In this document: in pieces, positions 34,726 to 45,364 of the stretch
Numbering within the stretch: the first letter of the stretch is position 1
How the letters are laid out: each line of letters starts with the position of its first letter
Assembly (NCBI GenBank): GCA_963930645.1
Contig: OZ005652.1
Location: 269,678,006-269,742,005 of the forward strand
Reading direction: 5' to 3'
Origin: Salticus scenicus
Lineage: Eukaryota > Arthropoda > Arachnida > Araneae > Salticidae
Length of the DNA: 64,000 nucleotides
Program-made: the position numbers and the translations under genes
Notes under the pieces: generated by a model
The model's input: only the letters and a program-made list of their open reading frames with translations
Database searches by the model: none
What the model was told of the DNA's origin: nothing

Positions 34726-34761
<36 letters not shown>
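34726..34761. repeat. (TA)n microsatellite
   Basis: TA dinucleotide run of about 36 bases. Confidence 0.95.
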
Positions 34762-34766
<5 letters not shown>

Positions 34767-37065
34767 TTTTCAAAAAATTTGTAAGGTAAATTCTATTTTT
34801 TTTTTTTTTTTTTTTTTTTTCTTTTGTAATTATTCAAACGATATTTGCCTGTTTTTACTGCATAAGAAAAAAAAATACCAAATATAACTCATTCGACTTC
34901 AGGGTTTAGAAACTTTGAATATTAAAGGAAACAGTCCTTTTCATAAATTATAACAAACAAGAATAGCAAATTGTAATACCGTTACCATTTGCTATATGTC
35001 AATGACCTGCAGTGTAAAAAGAGGCTGTTAATTAACAAAATGATAAAACCACTATGCAAACTTTTGCGCGAGGTGAAAAATTTCAAGATGACCGACCAAT
35101 GTTGTACGCTCTGAAGCGGGGGCAAAACTATTATACTACTAGTTTGTAGCATTCATCAGTCTAAGCTTTGACAAACATAGGTAGAACCCATTGTCCGATG
35201 GAGAACAGGGATAGATTTTTGCATTTAGTCCTTGTAGATTAGGTTCTCGCATTTCCGCTGATAAAATCTCAAAAAGAATGTTACTAATAATTTCTTGAAT
35301 AATCTTGCAAAATCGATCTACGTGTGAGAATCTAATTTCTCTTGCTCTCGACAAAGAAGACGTATTATAAATACCAATATTACCAATAAAAATACACTTT
35401 TAGCGGCAATTTTCAACGATATGGAAATACCGTGTTCAAGCACAGAATGACGAGTAATATCAACGAATCCTTATTTGAATCACTGACTGCAGAAAACAGA
35501 CATGTCACAAAAACCTAATTTTACAGGAGACACACAAATTTTGTGTGAGTTTAAAATTCTAATTCTGAAAAAAATTACACAGCATTTGTATTGCTATCCC
35601 AATCACAAGTACCACATTTTAATCAAAATTCAATAAATACATCCTTAGCGACCATTTTTACGTTGTAGATATGTCTCCTTTTTGCACTAAACACCCATTT
35701 TTTCTGAATGTATTCCAGTAATTCTTAAAAATCCTTTCTTTACTTCCAATCTCTTCATTGAAAGTCTATGTACAGCTTTATACAACATAGTATAAGTATA
35801 ATAAACATAAAAAACACTAAATTACACTTAATTACAGTGGTTGGTAATATTCTTAATGAGTTGGCCATTCATAAAGTTCTATCTAAAAGGCACGTACGTT
35901 CTCTTCCGTAATAAACTGTTTTAGAATTTTAAGGTCTTTCATTTTATTGATGTTTAATGGGATTTTCTGCAGTCATAATTTCGTAGACTGCATTTTGAGA
36001 AGACGAGAATCATTATGTTTTCTCAAACAAAAATGATTGAGGATCAATCCACCAATATACTCAAACGTTGTAATAGTACCGGGATTGTTGGAAGAAAATT
36101 CAAAATAATTATACGAAGAAATAATTTTTTTCGTGTATTTGATGGGCAATCTCCTTAATTAAACTGACCTGGCACTGTTCACGTAGTAACTAGGAAACTA
36201 GTGCTGATATCAAGAACTACTGAAGACATCATCACTCCGAATTTGACTCTCTCTATTTGACTATCTATGATCATACTATCATCACTCTGAATTTGACAGC
36301 TACGTTTGAAGCATTTGCTACTGTATTAATGTAATCGTTGGGAGTATACATCCCGTCAATATTTTTTAATTTTCTCTTCTTTATCCAAATTTTCGGTGAG
36401 TTTCACCAGTGTCATTATTGTCCGAATGAATGCGTGGATTTGTTCTGCCCACCGCATTTGTCCGAAAAGAGAAAGATCTCTTATAATTTGGAGAGGTGAA
36501 ATCTTTAAGTTCGTGCAAAAGATATTACATCATCAGGAATTTTATTGCAACTCCCTCATGATAAACATGGTATTGCCACGCGAATTATGATTATTGAAGT
36601 TGTTGACATCAAGCTGTTGTTAGTAATAAAGATCCTTAACGAGTATTTTAGGCAAATCATAAAATGACATAAATTCAAAACACAGTTTTAAAACTTTGCT
36701 GCCTTCAGTTTGAGAAAAAGAAACAGTTTATTTAAGAGAGTTGTAAAGCCTCTGGCTTCTTCTTTTTTGTGTGCAATTAATTCGATCGCAAAAACTCATT
36801 TTGCAGTTTCATTTAATGAAGAACGATTAATTTTATTGCTTAGCTCCGCACACGTAGAACACATATCCTAAAAAAACATCTTGAAGCCCAATGAAAAATG
36901 TTTACGAAAGTTGTCCCAGTAGAAGTTACTTTACTTTCCCTTGAAGATGTGGATATACAAGATGTCTTTTAAGTAATCTACAACTTTAAAATGAAATAAC
37001 ACAAGAATCGTTGCAGATAGCACAGACAATTTTTTTTTTTACTTAAAAGAACGTCGAAAAGGTAA

Positions 37066-37530
37066 TTAATACACAAGGTTTTCAAAGTGAGAACCTTCAG
37101 AGGGGATACAGTAGCGCAACCTAGTCACAAAGTTGTCGGTTACTTGTTCAAGTGTTTCTCTTTTAATGCTTGCAAATGAGTCAGTAATGGATTTCTTGAG
37201 GCTATTGAGGTCTGTCGGCTTCTTCTTGTACACAGAGTCTTTATGTGACCACAAATATAGAAATCGCACGGATTCATATCCGGTGAATAAGGTGGCCATT
37301 GCAATGTACCAGGATGGTTGTTCGGATATTGATAAGCAATAACCCGGAATCCAAACACACTGTTAATGGTGTCAAACACCCTGCCTGCCCGATGCGGAGG
37401 GGCACCATCCTGCATGAACCAATAACCACCGGTTTTTATACCCAGAGCACGAATCTGGGGAGAAACGACTGTCTCAGCACTTCCTCATACGCATCAGTTT
37501 TAACAGTGACGCAAAGCAAATTTGCCCGAT
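37066..37530 (-). pseudogene. IS630/mariner-type DDE transposase, C-terminal half, frameshifted
   Basis: Minus strand, in order: VTVKTDAYEEVLRQSFLP (about 37510-37458), then after a one-base shift IRALGIKTGGYWFMQDGAPP (about 37450-37400, QD catalytic block). RVFDTINSVFGFRVIAYQYP follows, then WPPYSPDMNPCDFYICGHIK (the SPD.NP.D block, keeping the final acid). After a second shift near 37235 the tail is KKPTDLNSLKKSITDSFASI...NFVTRLRYCIPSEGSHFENL. The two visible acids are separated by 47 residues, wider than in most Tc1/mariner groups. The N-terminal DNA-binding half and the first catalytic Asp were not found. The family is common in arthropods under loose names such as Tc3-like transposase. 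Inactive. Confidence 0.87.
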
Positions 37531-37710
37531 AGAAGGCTTAGGTTGGTTTTTTACGTTGTAGCCCACTTTCGCAGTAATAGTGTTGCATTTTCACCACATA
37601 AATACCAATTTTTAACAATGAATATACAGTCTTCGGTTGAATGTCTCACTTTGGGAGACATTTTCGCCATCTAGTGAGTCTCTGAGAAGTTATTTCACTT
37701 TAAAGTTGTA

Positions 37711-37924
37711 CAGTCGGTAACAAAAGTGTCCGAACACTAGCAAAAATTCCTATGTAAAAGAAGTACACTTCATACGGTTTTGTTAAATAAATCCTTATTG
37801 AATTCTGTTCTTACACTGACTAAGAATAGGACTCGACAAGGATTTATTTAACAAAACCGTATGAAGTGTACTTTTTTTTACATAGGAATTTTTGCTAGTG
37901 TTCGGACACTTTTGTTACCGACTG
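37711..37924. mobile_element. Palindromic TA-flanked MITE, copy 1
   Basis: 214 bp between TA dinucleotides (37709-37710 and 37925-37926). Both ends read CAGTCGGTAACAAAAGTGTC inward, and the inverted arms extend for about 90 bp almost without mismatch. Only a short centre around ACTGACTAAGAATAGG is left. The CAGT terminus and TA target fit a Tc1/mariner-mobilised MITE. The second copy is at 50131-50344. Confidence 0.95.
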
Positions 37925-37929
37925 TAGGT

Positions 37930-38590
37930 TAATGTATTTTCAAAAATAAATAATGCATTGTTTTAGCTGTGATGTTTTACGATAGGTACTTCGTAAAATT
38001 TGAAGGATATTGCGAAAATTTTAAAAGGAAAGACTGAATATGCTCATAGGTCAAAGCACAGCCTTGATAGTTATAGCATTCACGCTATGGGTCATATCTC
38101 TTAAAAACTTTAGAGATTCATCCTTTGTCAGTAAGTTTGCAATTCGCTCACCTCGTTTCCTGCTAATGATATACTTATTCAAAAAAGCTACTCTGCCTAC
38201 TTGAAGGCGTTGTAGATGAACAAGAATATGACATGTTATCAACTTAAATTTGTGCTTACGTTGGTCATCTCTCATTGAACTTCTGGGGCATCTCATTTGG
38301 ATAGAAGACAGTTACATGAGACAGAGAGAGTGACGTAAGAAAAACCCGAATGACCTGTCACTTTCATTTCGTTGCGAACAGAAATGAGTTATGTCCAGGA
38401 CATGACTCTTTTCTGCCCAAAACTATTTTCTGATTTTTTTTTCGCCCGTACAGATCTGAAGGATGAGTTTCCTGTTTACAGAAAATATGAGTCTATATGT
38501 TAGGAACACGTTGGTGGCATTAACGCATTTTCTCTAAAAATTACACATGTCTCCTTTCTGCAATCAGCGATTCATTTACGGTACATATAA
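37930..38590. other. No recognised gene
   Basis: An 81-codon minus frame (38296-38051) has Arg/Lys-rich, fairly natural-looking composition, but no family is recognised. It lies between two transposon relics and may be part of one of them. Confidence 0.4.
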
Positions 38591-39240
38591 ATGAAGGAAA
38601 TGTCTTCACTGACAATAAAGCATGGGGAATGCCGTCTACAATTTGTGAAAGGATACATGGCATTTCGAGTCAAATGGCAAAATGTGGTTTTCTCTAAAAA
38701 AAAAAAAAAAATACATAGACTGATTAGATTGTTTTTAATACTATTTGTACGATATTTGTCTAGAGCAGCATTTCTGTCCAAAGCGTTCGTTTGCAGGGAG
38801 AAGCTTTATGGTGTGTGTAGGATTTGCTGCTGGTGGAGTCACTCTTATAGCGTTTATAATATAAGAACGAAATCGCAGCATTATCAAAATGTTCTGGCCT
38901 ATAATCTACTACCAGAAGCACCTCTTGTAACAAATGAAGACTAGTTATTTCAATAAAATAATGTCTGTATTTATACATCATGCGAAACAAAGACATGGCT
39001 TCAGGCTAGTGAAGGACGTGTTTTAGACTGGCTGCCAAGAACCCTAATCTCAACTAAATTGAAATCTTAGGGGTATTTTAGTTCCTGATATTTATGAAAA
39101 TGGAAAGGTTATAACGATAACAATGAACTGATGAAAAACATATTATAGTCTTGTAAGAACATTCCAAAAGACGTTTTAAGAAAATTATCTCAGTCTATGA
39201 CTTCAAGCTTGATTAATGTCACAGTGAAACAAAATGGCAG
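38591..39240 (+). pseudogene. Tc1-like transposase, decayed
   Basis: Plus-strand relic. CRLQFVKGYMAFRVKWQNVV precedes FS (about 38630-38690; family pattern RLRW...W..V.FSDES), broken by an A-rich tract. Then come GFAAGGVT (about 38820, MVW.G...GV block) and SQHYQNVLAYNLLPEAP with PLVTNED (about 38880-38940). After several shifts come GRVLDW and KNPNLN-stop-IEIL (about 39020-39070, the D.NPIE block; the Glu codon is retained), then DIYENGKV and TFQKTF. The middle QQDNA block is damaged (CIYTSC region). N-terminal helix-turn-helix and terminal repeats were not found. Confidence 0.72.
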
Positions 39241-39857
39241 TTTTAGTGATAATTTTTTCTTTTTTGGACATCAAGCTAATGAAACCTTATAATTTTGTCC
39301 TACATTTTCTGTATCTTCAACTGAAAGACAGGTTATTAGCGTGTAAATATTTACTTATTCTGAGTACTTTTACATAAATACTGTTAGGTACAATACTTCT
39401 TTTCAGATTTTTTCTATATACAACCATTTGCGTTGTTTTATTTTAATATTTAGTCCGTTTCATTCATTGGCCTCATATTTTTGTCCATCATTGTAAAAGC
39501 TTATTTGTTATTTGCTTTAATTTTCCTAATTATTGTTAGTTATTTGAAATTTTCAATATATATATATATATATATTGCTTGTTTCAAAAAGCTATTTAGA
39601 AATATTATTATTGAATTTATATATAAATAGTCATACCTCAGTAAATAAATTTATTTTTCTAATTTTCGATATTTACAAGAAATTACATAAAGTTTAAGAG
39701 ACAAAAAATTACATTCATCTTTTACACATATCTGTTTTAATTACTGTAAAATTGTTCATATCATATTTACTACTTAATTTTTATATTATATAAATTAGCT
39801 ATTCTATTACAATTTCTTTATTTGTTACCCTTATACATTTTGGTCTAGCAAAAAGAA

Positions 39858-39921
39858 AAATAAAATAAAATAAAAAGCAAATAAAATAAAATAAAACACA
39901 CGCACACACACACACACACAA

Positions 39922-39957
<36 letters not shown>
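39858..39957. repeat. Compound microsatellite (TAAAA)n-(AC)n-(AAT)n
   Basis: Three different short repeats in direct succession over about 100 bp. Confidence 0.95.
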
Positions 39958-40079
39958 TTTAATACCCTATTATTCAATTTAAATAATTTAGTTAGGGGAA
40001 TATTTTATGCAATCGCATGACTAAATAATTTTATATATTGAGAAAATAGTTGAAATTGCCATTTCTACATTCTTTTCTT

Positions 40080-40310
40080 TACCAATAAACTTTATTCTAC
40101 TTCATCAACTTTCCCATGAAACTAAATCGATTATAATCCCAAGTCTTTTGTAGAAATAATCCTGAAAAAAATTGCAATTGAGTGGTTGTAAGTGACGGGA
40201 TGTATTCGAAAACTTTTTCATTTCGCTTCTCATTTGACACAGCAAACTAATCCGCTTTCTTAAGATAGTTTCTATGACGCTGAACTTTCTACTAGATAAA
40301 GTCAGACTAA
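40080..40310 (+). repeat. Dispersed repeat, copy 2
   Basis: Partner of 33860-34100 in the same orientation, with the same order of blocks (ACTTCATCAACTTTCCCATGA, AAATCGATTATAATCCC, TTTTGTAGAAATAATCC, ACTAATCCGCTTTCTTAAG). Confidence 0.65.
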
Positions 40311-40850
40311 AATAAATTGAACATTTCGTACCGAAACGATGTTATCCCCCCTTTATTACTAAAGAAGAATGTGAAATTTCTCTTTCCAGACTGGACACAT
40401 GTTTCGAATAAAAGGAATGTTTCGACATCACTTTCTAGATGTAACTGGAAACTATTGTTGACTAAAACCATTGTTATTTTTTGTCAGTTAACAAACAAGT
40501 CTAATTAAAGTGTTGAGGAAAAAATACACATTTTAAAAGGAAATGACTGTTTTAAATGCATTACTTCTTTTCTCAATAGATCATTTGTAGTATTTTTTAT
40601 ATTATAATTTTTTAATTTATTATATTCATTTTTTTAAAATAAATATGTTATTTAAAAAATATATGTTATTTTACGAGTTTTTTACAGCTGTGAACTGATG
40701 CAAGGCAAAAGATATGCTTAAAAATAAAATACTATGAAACTTTATTTCTTAATAATTACTATGTATGATTGTTTAAATAAATAATCATTTTAATAAGATT
40801 TTGATAAAAATGAAACAGGTGTTTGTTGTAAATTAAAAAGATTATTTTAA

Positions 40851-41371
40851 CCCTTCGTCAGACTCAATATTGAGAATGTAATGTTTAGGTAAATTGTTCC
40901 TTGAAAACCTACCATAAAAAATTTAATATTTTTGCCAGGAAAAGGTACATTTTATTGAACAAAATTATCACTTTATATGACAGAATAGTTTCACATAATA
41001 AGTACAAAACTTTGACTAAACACCGTACAATGCAATAAATTAGCAACAATTTTTTCGGGTCAAAAACACACACGACCATTCGTCAGGTGTGTTACCGCTT
41101 TGATTGCAGCACTCGTACCTTATTTGTTCGCCTAAAGAATGGTCGTGTTTTTTTTCGACACGAAACAATTGCTGAGAGTTTATTGCCTTTTATGGTGCTT
41201 ATTCAAAATCTTGTACTTATTACTTTAAAACGCCAGTTCGGTGGTGCGTTCTCATTATGGTTTCACAAAGTTTGAATATATATATATATATATATATATA
41301 AATATAATGTGAAAGGACAAACTAACTTTAGTAATCTGAACTAAAAAATTAGAGCTCTGCCTGACGTAGGG
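40851..41371. mobile_element. 521-bp TTAA-type MITE (piggyBac-like)
   Basis: TTAA-CCCTTCGTCAGACTC at the left (TTAA 40847-40850) and GCCTGACGTAGGG-TTAA at the right (TTAA 41372-41375): inverted ends with a perfect TTAA duplication. A second, inner inverted pair built on the same motif is present (CACGACCATTCGTCAGG at about 41071 and GAATGGTCGTG at about 41138). The interior has no long frame. Cut-and-paste by a piggyBac-type transposase is the natural reading. Confidence 0.85.
41277..41300. repeat. (TA)n microsatellite inside the TTAA MITE
   Basis: TA run of about 24 bases within the element at 40851-41371. Confidence 0.93.
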
Positions 41372-41769
41372 TTAATAATATTAATAATAATAAAATGTAT
41401 TTTATTTATTACATTAGTTAGCATATATCAATAGCAAAATATTTATCAATTAATTTATACATTTCATTAATTGAAAGCACGCGTGTATGCATTTTTTAAT
41501 TGAAAATATTTTTTTTCAGTGCATATATAAAAAATAAATAAATAAATAAATAAATAAAATAAAATCAACAATGTAGGTTTAATGCATTATAATTATTTTT
41601 TTCACGATAACTTTTTTCTAGGGTGGAATTTATGCACTGCTTTTGTGTTTTAAAAGCATTAATTTCAAATTCACATTATAATTTTTTCATTAATTAAAAC
41701 TAAATTCGACATTCATAGTACATAAACACACATACGAACAAAATACACAATACACACTTACCAAATTTA

Positions 41770-42000
41770 AGGAGTGTACAAAGTAGTCCCCTCCTCATTG
41801 AATTCACATTTGTAAGCAAATTTTGCAAAGATTAAATGCTTCAAACTCTCCATTTCTTGGGACCGTTCAAAAATATATTTCGTAGCCTAATTAATTTCAT
41901 ACTCGGAATGAAAACAACGATCACGTAAATGTTCCTTTAAATTAAAAATTAACCAAGATTTACACATAACAATATCAGGGAAGTGGGTGGATGTTTTATC
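41770..42000 (-). pseudogene. Mariner-like transposase C-terminus, decayed
   Basis: Minus strand: HPPTS, then after a one-base shift PDIV...WLIFNLKEHLRDRCF (family pattern HPPYSPDLAPSDFHLF..LKEHL.GRRF), then EYEIN-stop-ATKYIF, EMESLKHLIFAKFAYKCEF and a stop. The acidic residue of the third catalytic block is lost. Upstream parts of the gene are not recognisable; a MITE (42175-42371) lies in that direction. Confidence 0.6.
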
Positions 42001-42174
42001 ACTTTGACGTGTTTTATTTATTTATTTATTTATTTTAAAAAAATCCGTCTGTCAGTCTTGTGGAAATAAGAAGATACATTATGTGGTGAAGCATGAGTTC
42101 CTTTATATTCATTTCTTGAAGAATTTTTTAAAGACAGTTAGTGAGTTACCAGTTAGCTGCCACTGTCTTCTGTA

Positions 42175-42371
42175 CCGTAAACTGGGGTGACTTTGACACC
42201 CATCATGTTTTGTGTTTGCTGCTTATATTTTGCTCATGTACCGTAAACAGGGGTGATTTTGACACCATTTAGACATGAATTTCGCATTACATGACCAAAA
42301 TATAGGCAGCAAGCACAAAACATGATGGGTGTCAAAGTCACCCATGGTGTCAAAGTCACCCCAGTTTACGG
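42175..42371. mobile_element. 197-bp TA-flanked MITE with CCGTAAACTGGGG ends
   Basis: TA (42173-42174) and TA (42372-42373) bracket inverted ends CCGTAAACTGGGGTGACTTT. Inverted arms also match at CACCCATCATGTTTTGTG and at GCTGC.TATATTTTG. A second partial copy of the end (CCGTAAACAGGGGTGATTTT, about 42241) lies inside, showing one insertion within another or an internal duplication. Confidence 0.93.
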
Positions 42372-42629
42372 TACGTCTAGATTGATTGCTTTGACCAATA
42401 CCCAACCTCTGAAAAAATCGGCAGACATTTGTTTTTCATTGCTTTTTGATTTTTCACCAATGTTGGCTCGTAGTTATTTTCAAAGACACATCTAACTTTC
42501 TTGGCGTGTTTGAATGTGAAAAAATGGTATGTACGTTTCTTTACAAGCTATGATTTTAGAAATAAGGCAGGATCCTCAATCATTAAATAAATATTTATTG
42601 AAATTTATTTTTCCGACTGAAAAAATAAT

Positions 42630-42700
42630 GCCTGGACCGGAAGTCGAACCCCATATTTTTGACTTAAAGTTCAAGGTTCTACCAATTGAGCTATCCAGGC
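42630..42700 (-). tRNA. tRNA-like pseudogene, copy 1
   Basis: 71 nt on the minus strand. Acceptor GCCTGGA/TCCAGGC pairs over all 7 bp, with A-box-like TAGCTCAATTGGTAGAA and B-box GGTTCGACTTC. The anticodon arm is damaged and one base short (TTGAACTTTAAGTCAA). Confidence 0.7.
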
Positions 42701-42913
42701 TGACAACCGGTAGACATTACTCACTCAGACAACCTTTAGGCAGAAACATCTGGTCCATCATGTAGATAGCTCGACAGAAATAAGCCGCAGGTGAAGGAAA
42801 ACACCATTAAGCAATGGGAGAAAGAAATACAATATATTACAATCACACAATCAACTGACTGGGAAGAAAATCATATTTATTGAAATTTATTTTTTCGACT
42901 GAGTGAAAATAAT

Positions 42914-42985
42914 GCCTGGATCGGGAGTCGAACCCCAGACCTTTGACTTACAAGGTCAAGGCTCTACCAGTTCAGCTATCCAGGC
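42914..42985 (-). tRNA. tRNA-like sequence, copy 2 (UGU anticodon, Thr-like)
   Basis: 72 nt folding as a full cloverleaf on the minus strand: acceptor GCCTGGA/TCCAGGC (7 bp), D arm from GCTGAACTGGTAGAGC, anticodon stem TTGAC/GTCAA with loop CTTGTAA (anticodon TGT, Thr), T arm with TTCGACT loop and one mismatch. The B-box is good (GGTTCGACTCC) and a T4 lies just downstream. Alternatives are a functional tRNA-Thr, a tRNA pseudogene or a SINE head; the duplicated flanks favour a mobile or duplicated unit. Confidence 0.65.
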
Positions 42986-43503
42986 TGACAACCGGTGGAC
43001 ATTACTCACTCAGACAACCTTTAGGCAGAAAAATCAGGTCTATCATGTAGATAGCTCGACAGAAATAAGCCGCAGGTAAAGGAAAATACCATTAAACAAT
43101 GGGAGAAATTGCATTAAATAAATGTGTTTTCTTTTTGACAGATTCTGACAGGTTTCGCTTTTTGGTGTTTTGTAAAATTACGTGAGGTCCGTCAACAAAC
43201 TACTTTTTTCATATGTACACCCTGGTGCAAATTAATTGAAACAAACTATTTTTTCATAAACTTTAAAATAATTCCTATTATTCTTCAACATCCACACTAA
43301 AATATGTTAAAATATGGGTGAGATGAATAAATGTTTTGCCTAGTAACAATTTCCAAGAGAGAGTCTCTGAAAACACATGCGCACAAGCTTCAGTAGATGA
43401 AAGCTATGGTTATGATCACATTAGATGAGAGTTCACTGTCGTCAGAGATGGATGGATGTGACACTACGAAAGCGTACAAAATATTGTTACTTCCTTCGAA
43501 CAT

Positions 43504-44895
43504 ATGCCAAAGACTTATCGAGAGATTCTGAAGATAGTTGGCATTAGTATTGCAACTGTGCGTCAAATCATAAGGCAAAATAAAGAAACAGGGTCCATAT
43601 TTCCAATGAGGAGAGGGAAATATGGCCGAAAAAGGAAAATAAAAATGCCAAGAGATGACTCTTTTCTACTAACACAAAGTAAAAAACACCCTCGAAAGAA
43701 TAGTGCTGCATTTAATGGAGATTTAAAAAGGAATGGAATAAATATTAGCTCATCTAAAGTTTGGAGTCATCTTCTTGCAGCCTGTCTTCAGCCTACTGGC
43801 CTATGAAGAAACAGCTTCTGACACAACAAATGAAGAAAAAGCACTACTCGTGGGTGTTAAAATATGAAAGTTAAACAGCCGAAAATTGGAGAAATGTTCT
43901 ATTTAGCGATGAAAGCCATTTTTTCCTCCAAGGCTTGCGAACTCAACACATTTGGGATTGCCACATTAACCAAATGTTGAATGAATGAATATACATGGGA
44001 AAACCAAGCACTGCGACCAGATTGTACTAGCCCACGAAACCTAATCTTTAAAAAGACCTGTGGCAGTAAGAAAGCCCAGCAGGAATATCCTGAACCGGAA
44101 TATCCTGAAGCTCTCAAGGCTCAATTATATACCGCCCCAACTGCTCAAACTTATAGGCAGAGAAGACTTCACACTCACATAAAACATGTGTAGCAGTTTC
44201 CTCTTTATACTTGCAATCCCTGCAAAATGGGTCACTAGCAGTACCCATGACATGAAGATGTCTTTTTAAGCGACAGTGTCCTGCAAGGGGAGCAATCACC
44301 TTGCTGATGCTATTTCTATTAAGCTTCATGAGCTCCTTAGCCCTAGAGCTAGGATTACCGCAGTTTAGCTCTTTAGCTTGCCTGCTTCCCTCAGTTTTGA
44401 GCCAACTAGAGTACTCAACCAACTGTTAAACACCCTGAAAAAAAAAGTTTTGGGACTGTTTCGGTTACAGTAGGGTTGGTTCTTTGCTGCCTGTAGGCGG
44501 TATGATGCGTTTTTAACAATATAGTATTATATTGGATAAAAAGGTTGTTCCAGAGTTAAAGAAAGGATACCTTGATAGAACAGGATTTTCAGCAGGATTT
44601 AGCCCCGTGCCATACGTTCAAAATGGTTAATAAATTCATGTCTGAAAACAAAATTGAGATATTGGAATGACCTAGTAACTCTCCTAATATCAACCGATTG
44701 AATAATCTTTGGGCTAAATGCAAGAATTGCCTATTAAATATGGACTGTAAAACTATGGAGAAGCTAATCACGGTGCTAATTCATGTGGGGTACAAGGACA
44801 CAAATATTATAAATGACAGTACAAAATTGGTAGAATCCATGCTAAATTGTGCCCAAATGTTAATAAAGAGTCGTGGGGATCACATTAAGTATTAA
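43504..44895 (+). pseudogene. Tc3-like transposase, split by an insertion
   Basis: N-terminal helix-turn-helix MPKTYREILKIVGISIATVR (43504-43563), the GRKRK linker and PRDDSFLLTQSKKHPRKNS second DNA-binding domain, then stops near 43804. AENWRNVLFSDESHFFLQGL (about 43878-43937) retains the first catalytic Asp. A 434-bp non-LTR insertion follows. The frame resumes as a PEKK/VLG region, GFQQDLAPCHTFK in outline (about 44585-44625, second Asp), and WPSNSPNINRLNNLWAKCKN (about 44668-44727), where the catalytic Glu of NPIENLW is Asn. The tail ends with SRGDHIKY-stop at 44893-44895. Multiple stops and the lost Glu make it inactive. Confidence 0.95.
43983..44416 (-). mobile_element. 5'-truncated non-LTR retrotransposon nested in the Tc3-like element
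   Basis: Minus-oriented insertion of about 434 bp flanked by a 14-bp diverged target duplication: AACCAAATGTTGAA (43968-43981) and AACCAACTGTTAAA (44417-44430). It encodes the end of ORF2: AKELMKLNRN, LAGHCRLKRHLHVMGTASDP, FCRDCKYKEETATHVLCECE (CxxC...H...C zinc motif), LGRYIIEP, and after a one-base shift RIFRFRIFLLGFLTATGLFK. The 3' end carries a short TTCA-type tail (ATTCATTCA). R1/Jockey-like by pattern. Confidence 0.93.
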
Positions 44896-44991
44896 AACTT
44901 TTTGATTCTGTATAAATGAAATTAAAATAGTATTTGTTCTTAGTTTTCACTCTTTTTTGAGTTTGTTTCAATAAATTTGCACAAGGGTGTA

Positions 44992-45328
44992 TTTCTTATG
45001 CATTCCATATGGTCTATCTTCGGATCTAATGTTAAGTTGCTTCTGTATTATTTGGTAAGCGCAAGGTTATCATCGATTATCATTTTTCATACGACTGATC
45101 CATTTTCTGGGTCTACAACTGTCAAAGATTTTTCTATGAGTGCTTTACACAGGAGGAAACTTTGACTGCTAGGAAATTCTGTATACAATCTGAATACAGT
45201 AACACAAGATGGAGCCTTGTTTTCTTATAGTTGTAGACGTTTCAGGCATTTTTCTTGAATTAACACCGCTTTAAAAATCATAGAAAGTCACAGCGCAATA
45301 ATGTGGTCTTGCTGATTTTATTTTTTTA

Positions 45329-45364
<36 letters not shown>

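Larger units (their letters stand above)
33180..37030. other. No assignable gene; one half of a dispersed repeat pair
   Basis: 33860-34100 is related to 40080-40310 (listed separately). A (TA)n tract lies at 34726-34761 and a T24 run near 34797. Between about 35000 and 36700 composition is nearer 35-38% GC. Broken minus-strand frames there look protein-like in places (for example SLFGQMRWAEQIHAF near 36440), but I recognise no family. A decayed transposon is the likeliest source. Confidence 0.45.
39240..40840. other. AT-rich stretch, no gene seen
   Basis: Holds a (TA)n tract near 39558, the compound microsatellite at 39858-39957 and repeat copy 2 at 40080-40310. A 63-codon frame at 40317-40508 is unrecognised. 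Confidence 0.6.
42596..43110 (-). repeat. Direct duplication of a tRNA-bearing unit (~284-bp period)
   Basis: Two copies share TATTGAAATTTATTTTT.CGA, the tRNA-like body, TGACAACCGGT(A/G)GACATTAC, TCAGACAACCTTTAGGCAG, ATAGCTCGACAGAAATAAGC and CATTAA(G/A)CAATGGGAGAAA. Shared flanks on both sides of the tRNA show the duplicated unit is about 230 bp, not just the tRNA. Confidence 0.9.
43218..44989 (+). mobile_element. Tc3-like DNA transposon with both termini, interrupted
   Basis: Inverted ends CACCCTGGTGCAAATTAATT (left) and, on the minus strand, CACCCTTGTGCAAATTTATT (right) extend about 30 bp to GAAACAAAC. TA duplications lie at 43216-43217 and 44990-44991. Removing the nested non-LTR insertion leaves about 1.34 kb, a normal size for a Tc1/Tc3 element. 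The transposase inside is a pseudogene. Confidence 0.95.

Noticed and set aside
35139..36590. Moderately protein-like frames as a host gene
   Set aside because: Frames are broken and switch strand, no family is recognisable, and a decayed mobile element cannot be excluded.
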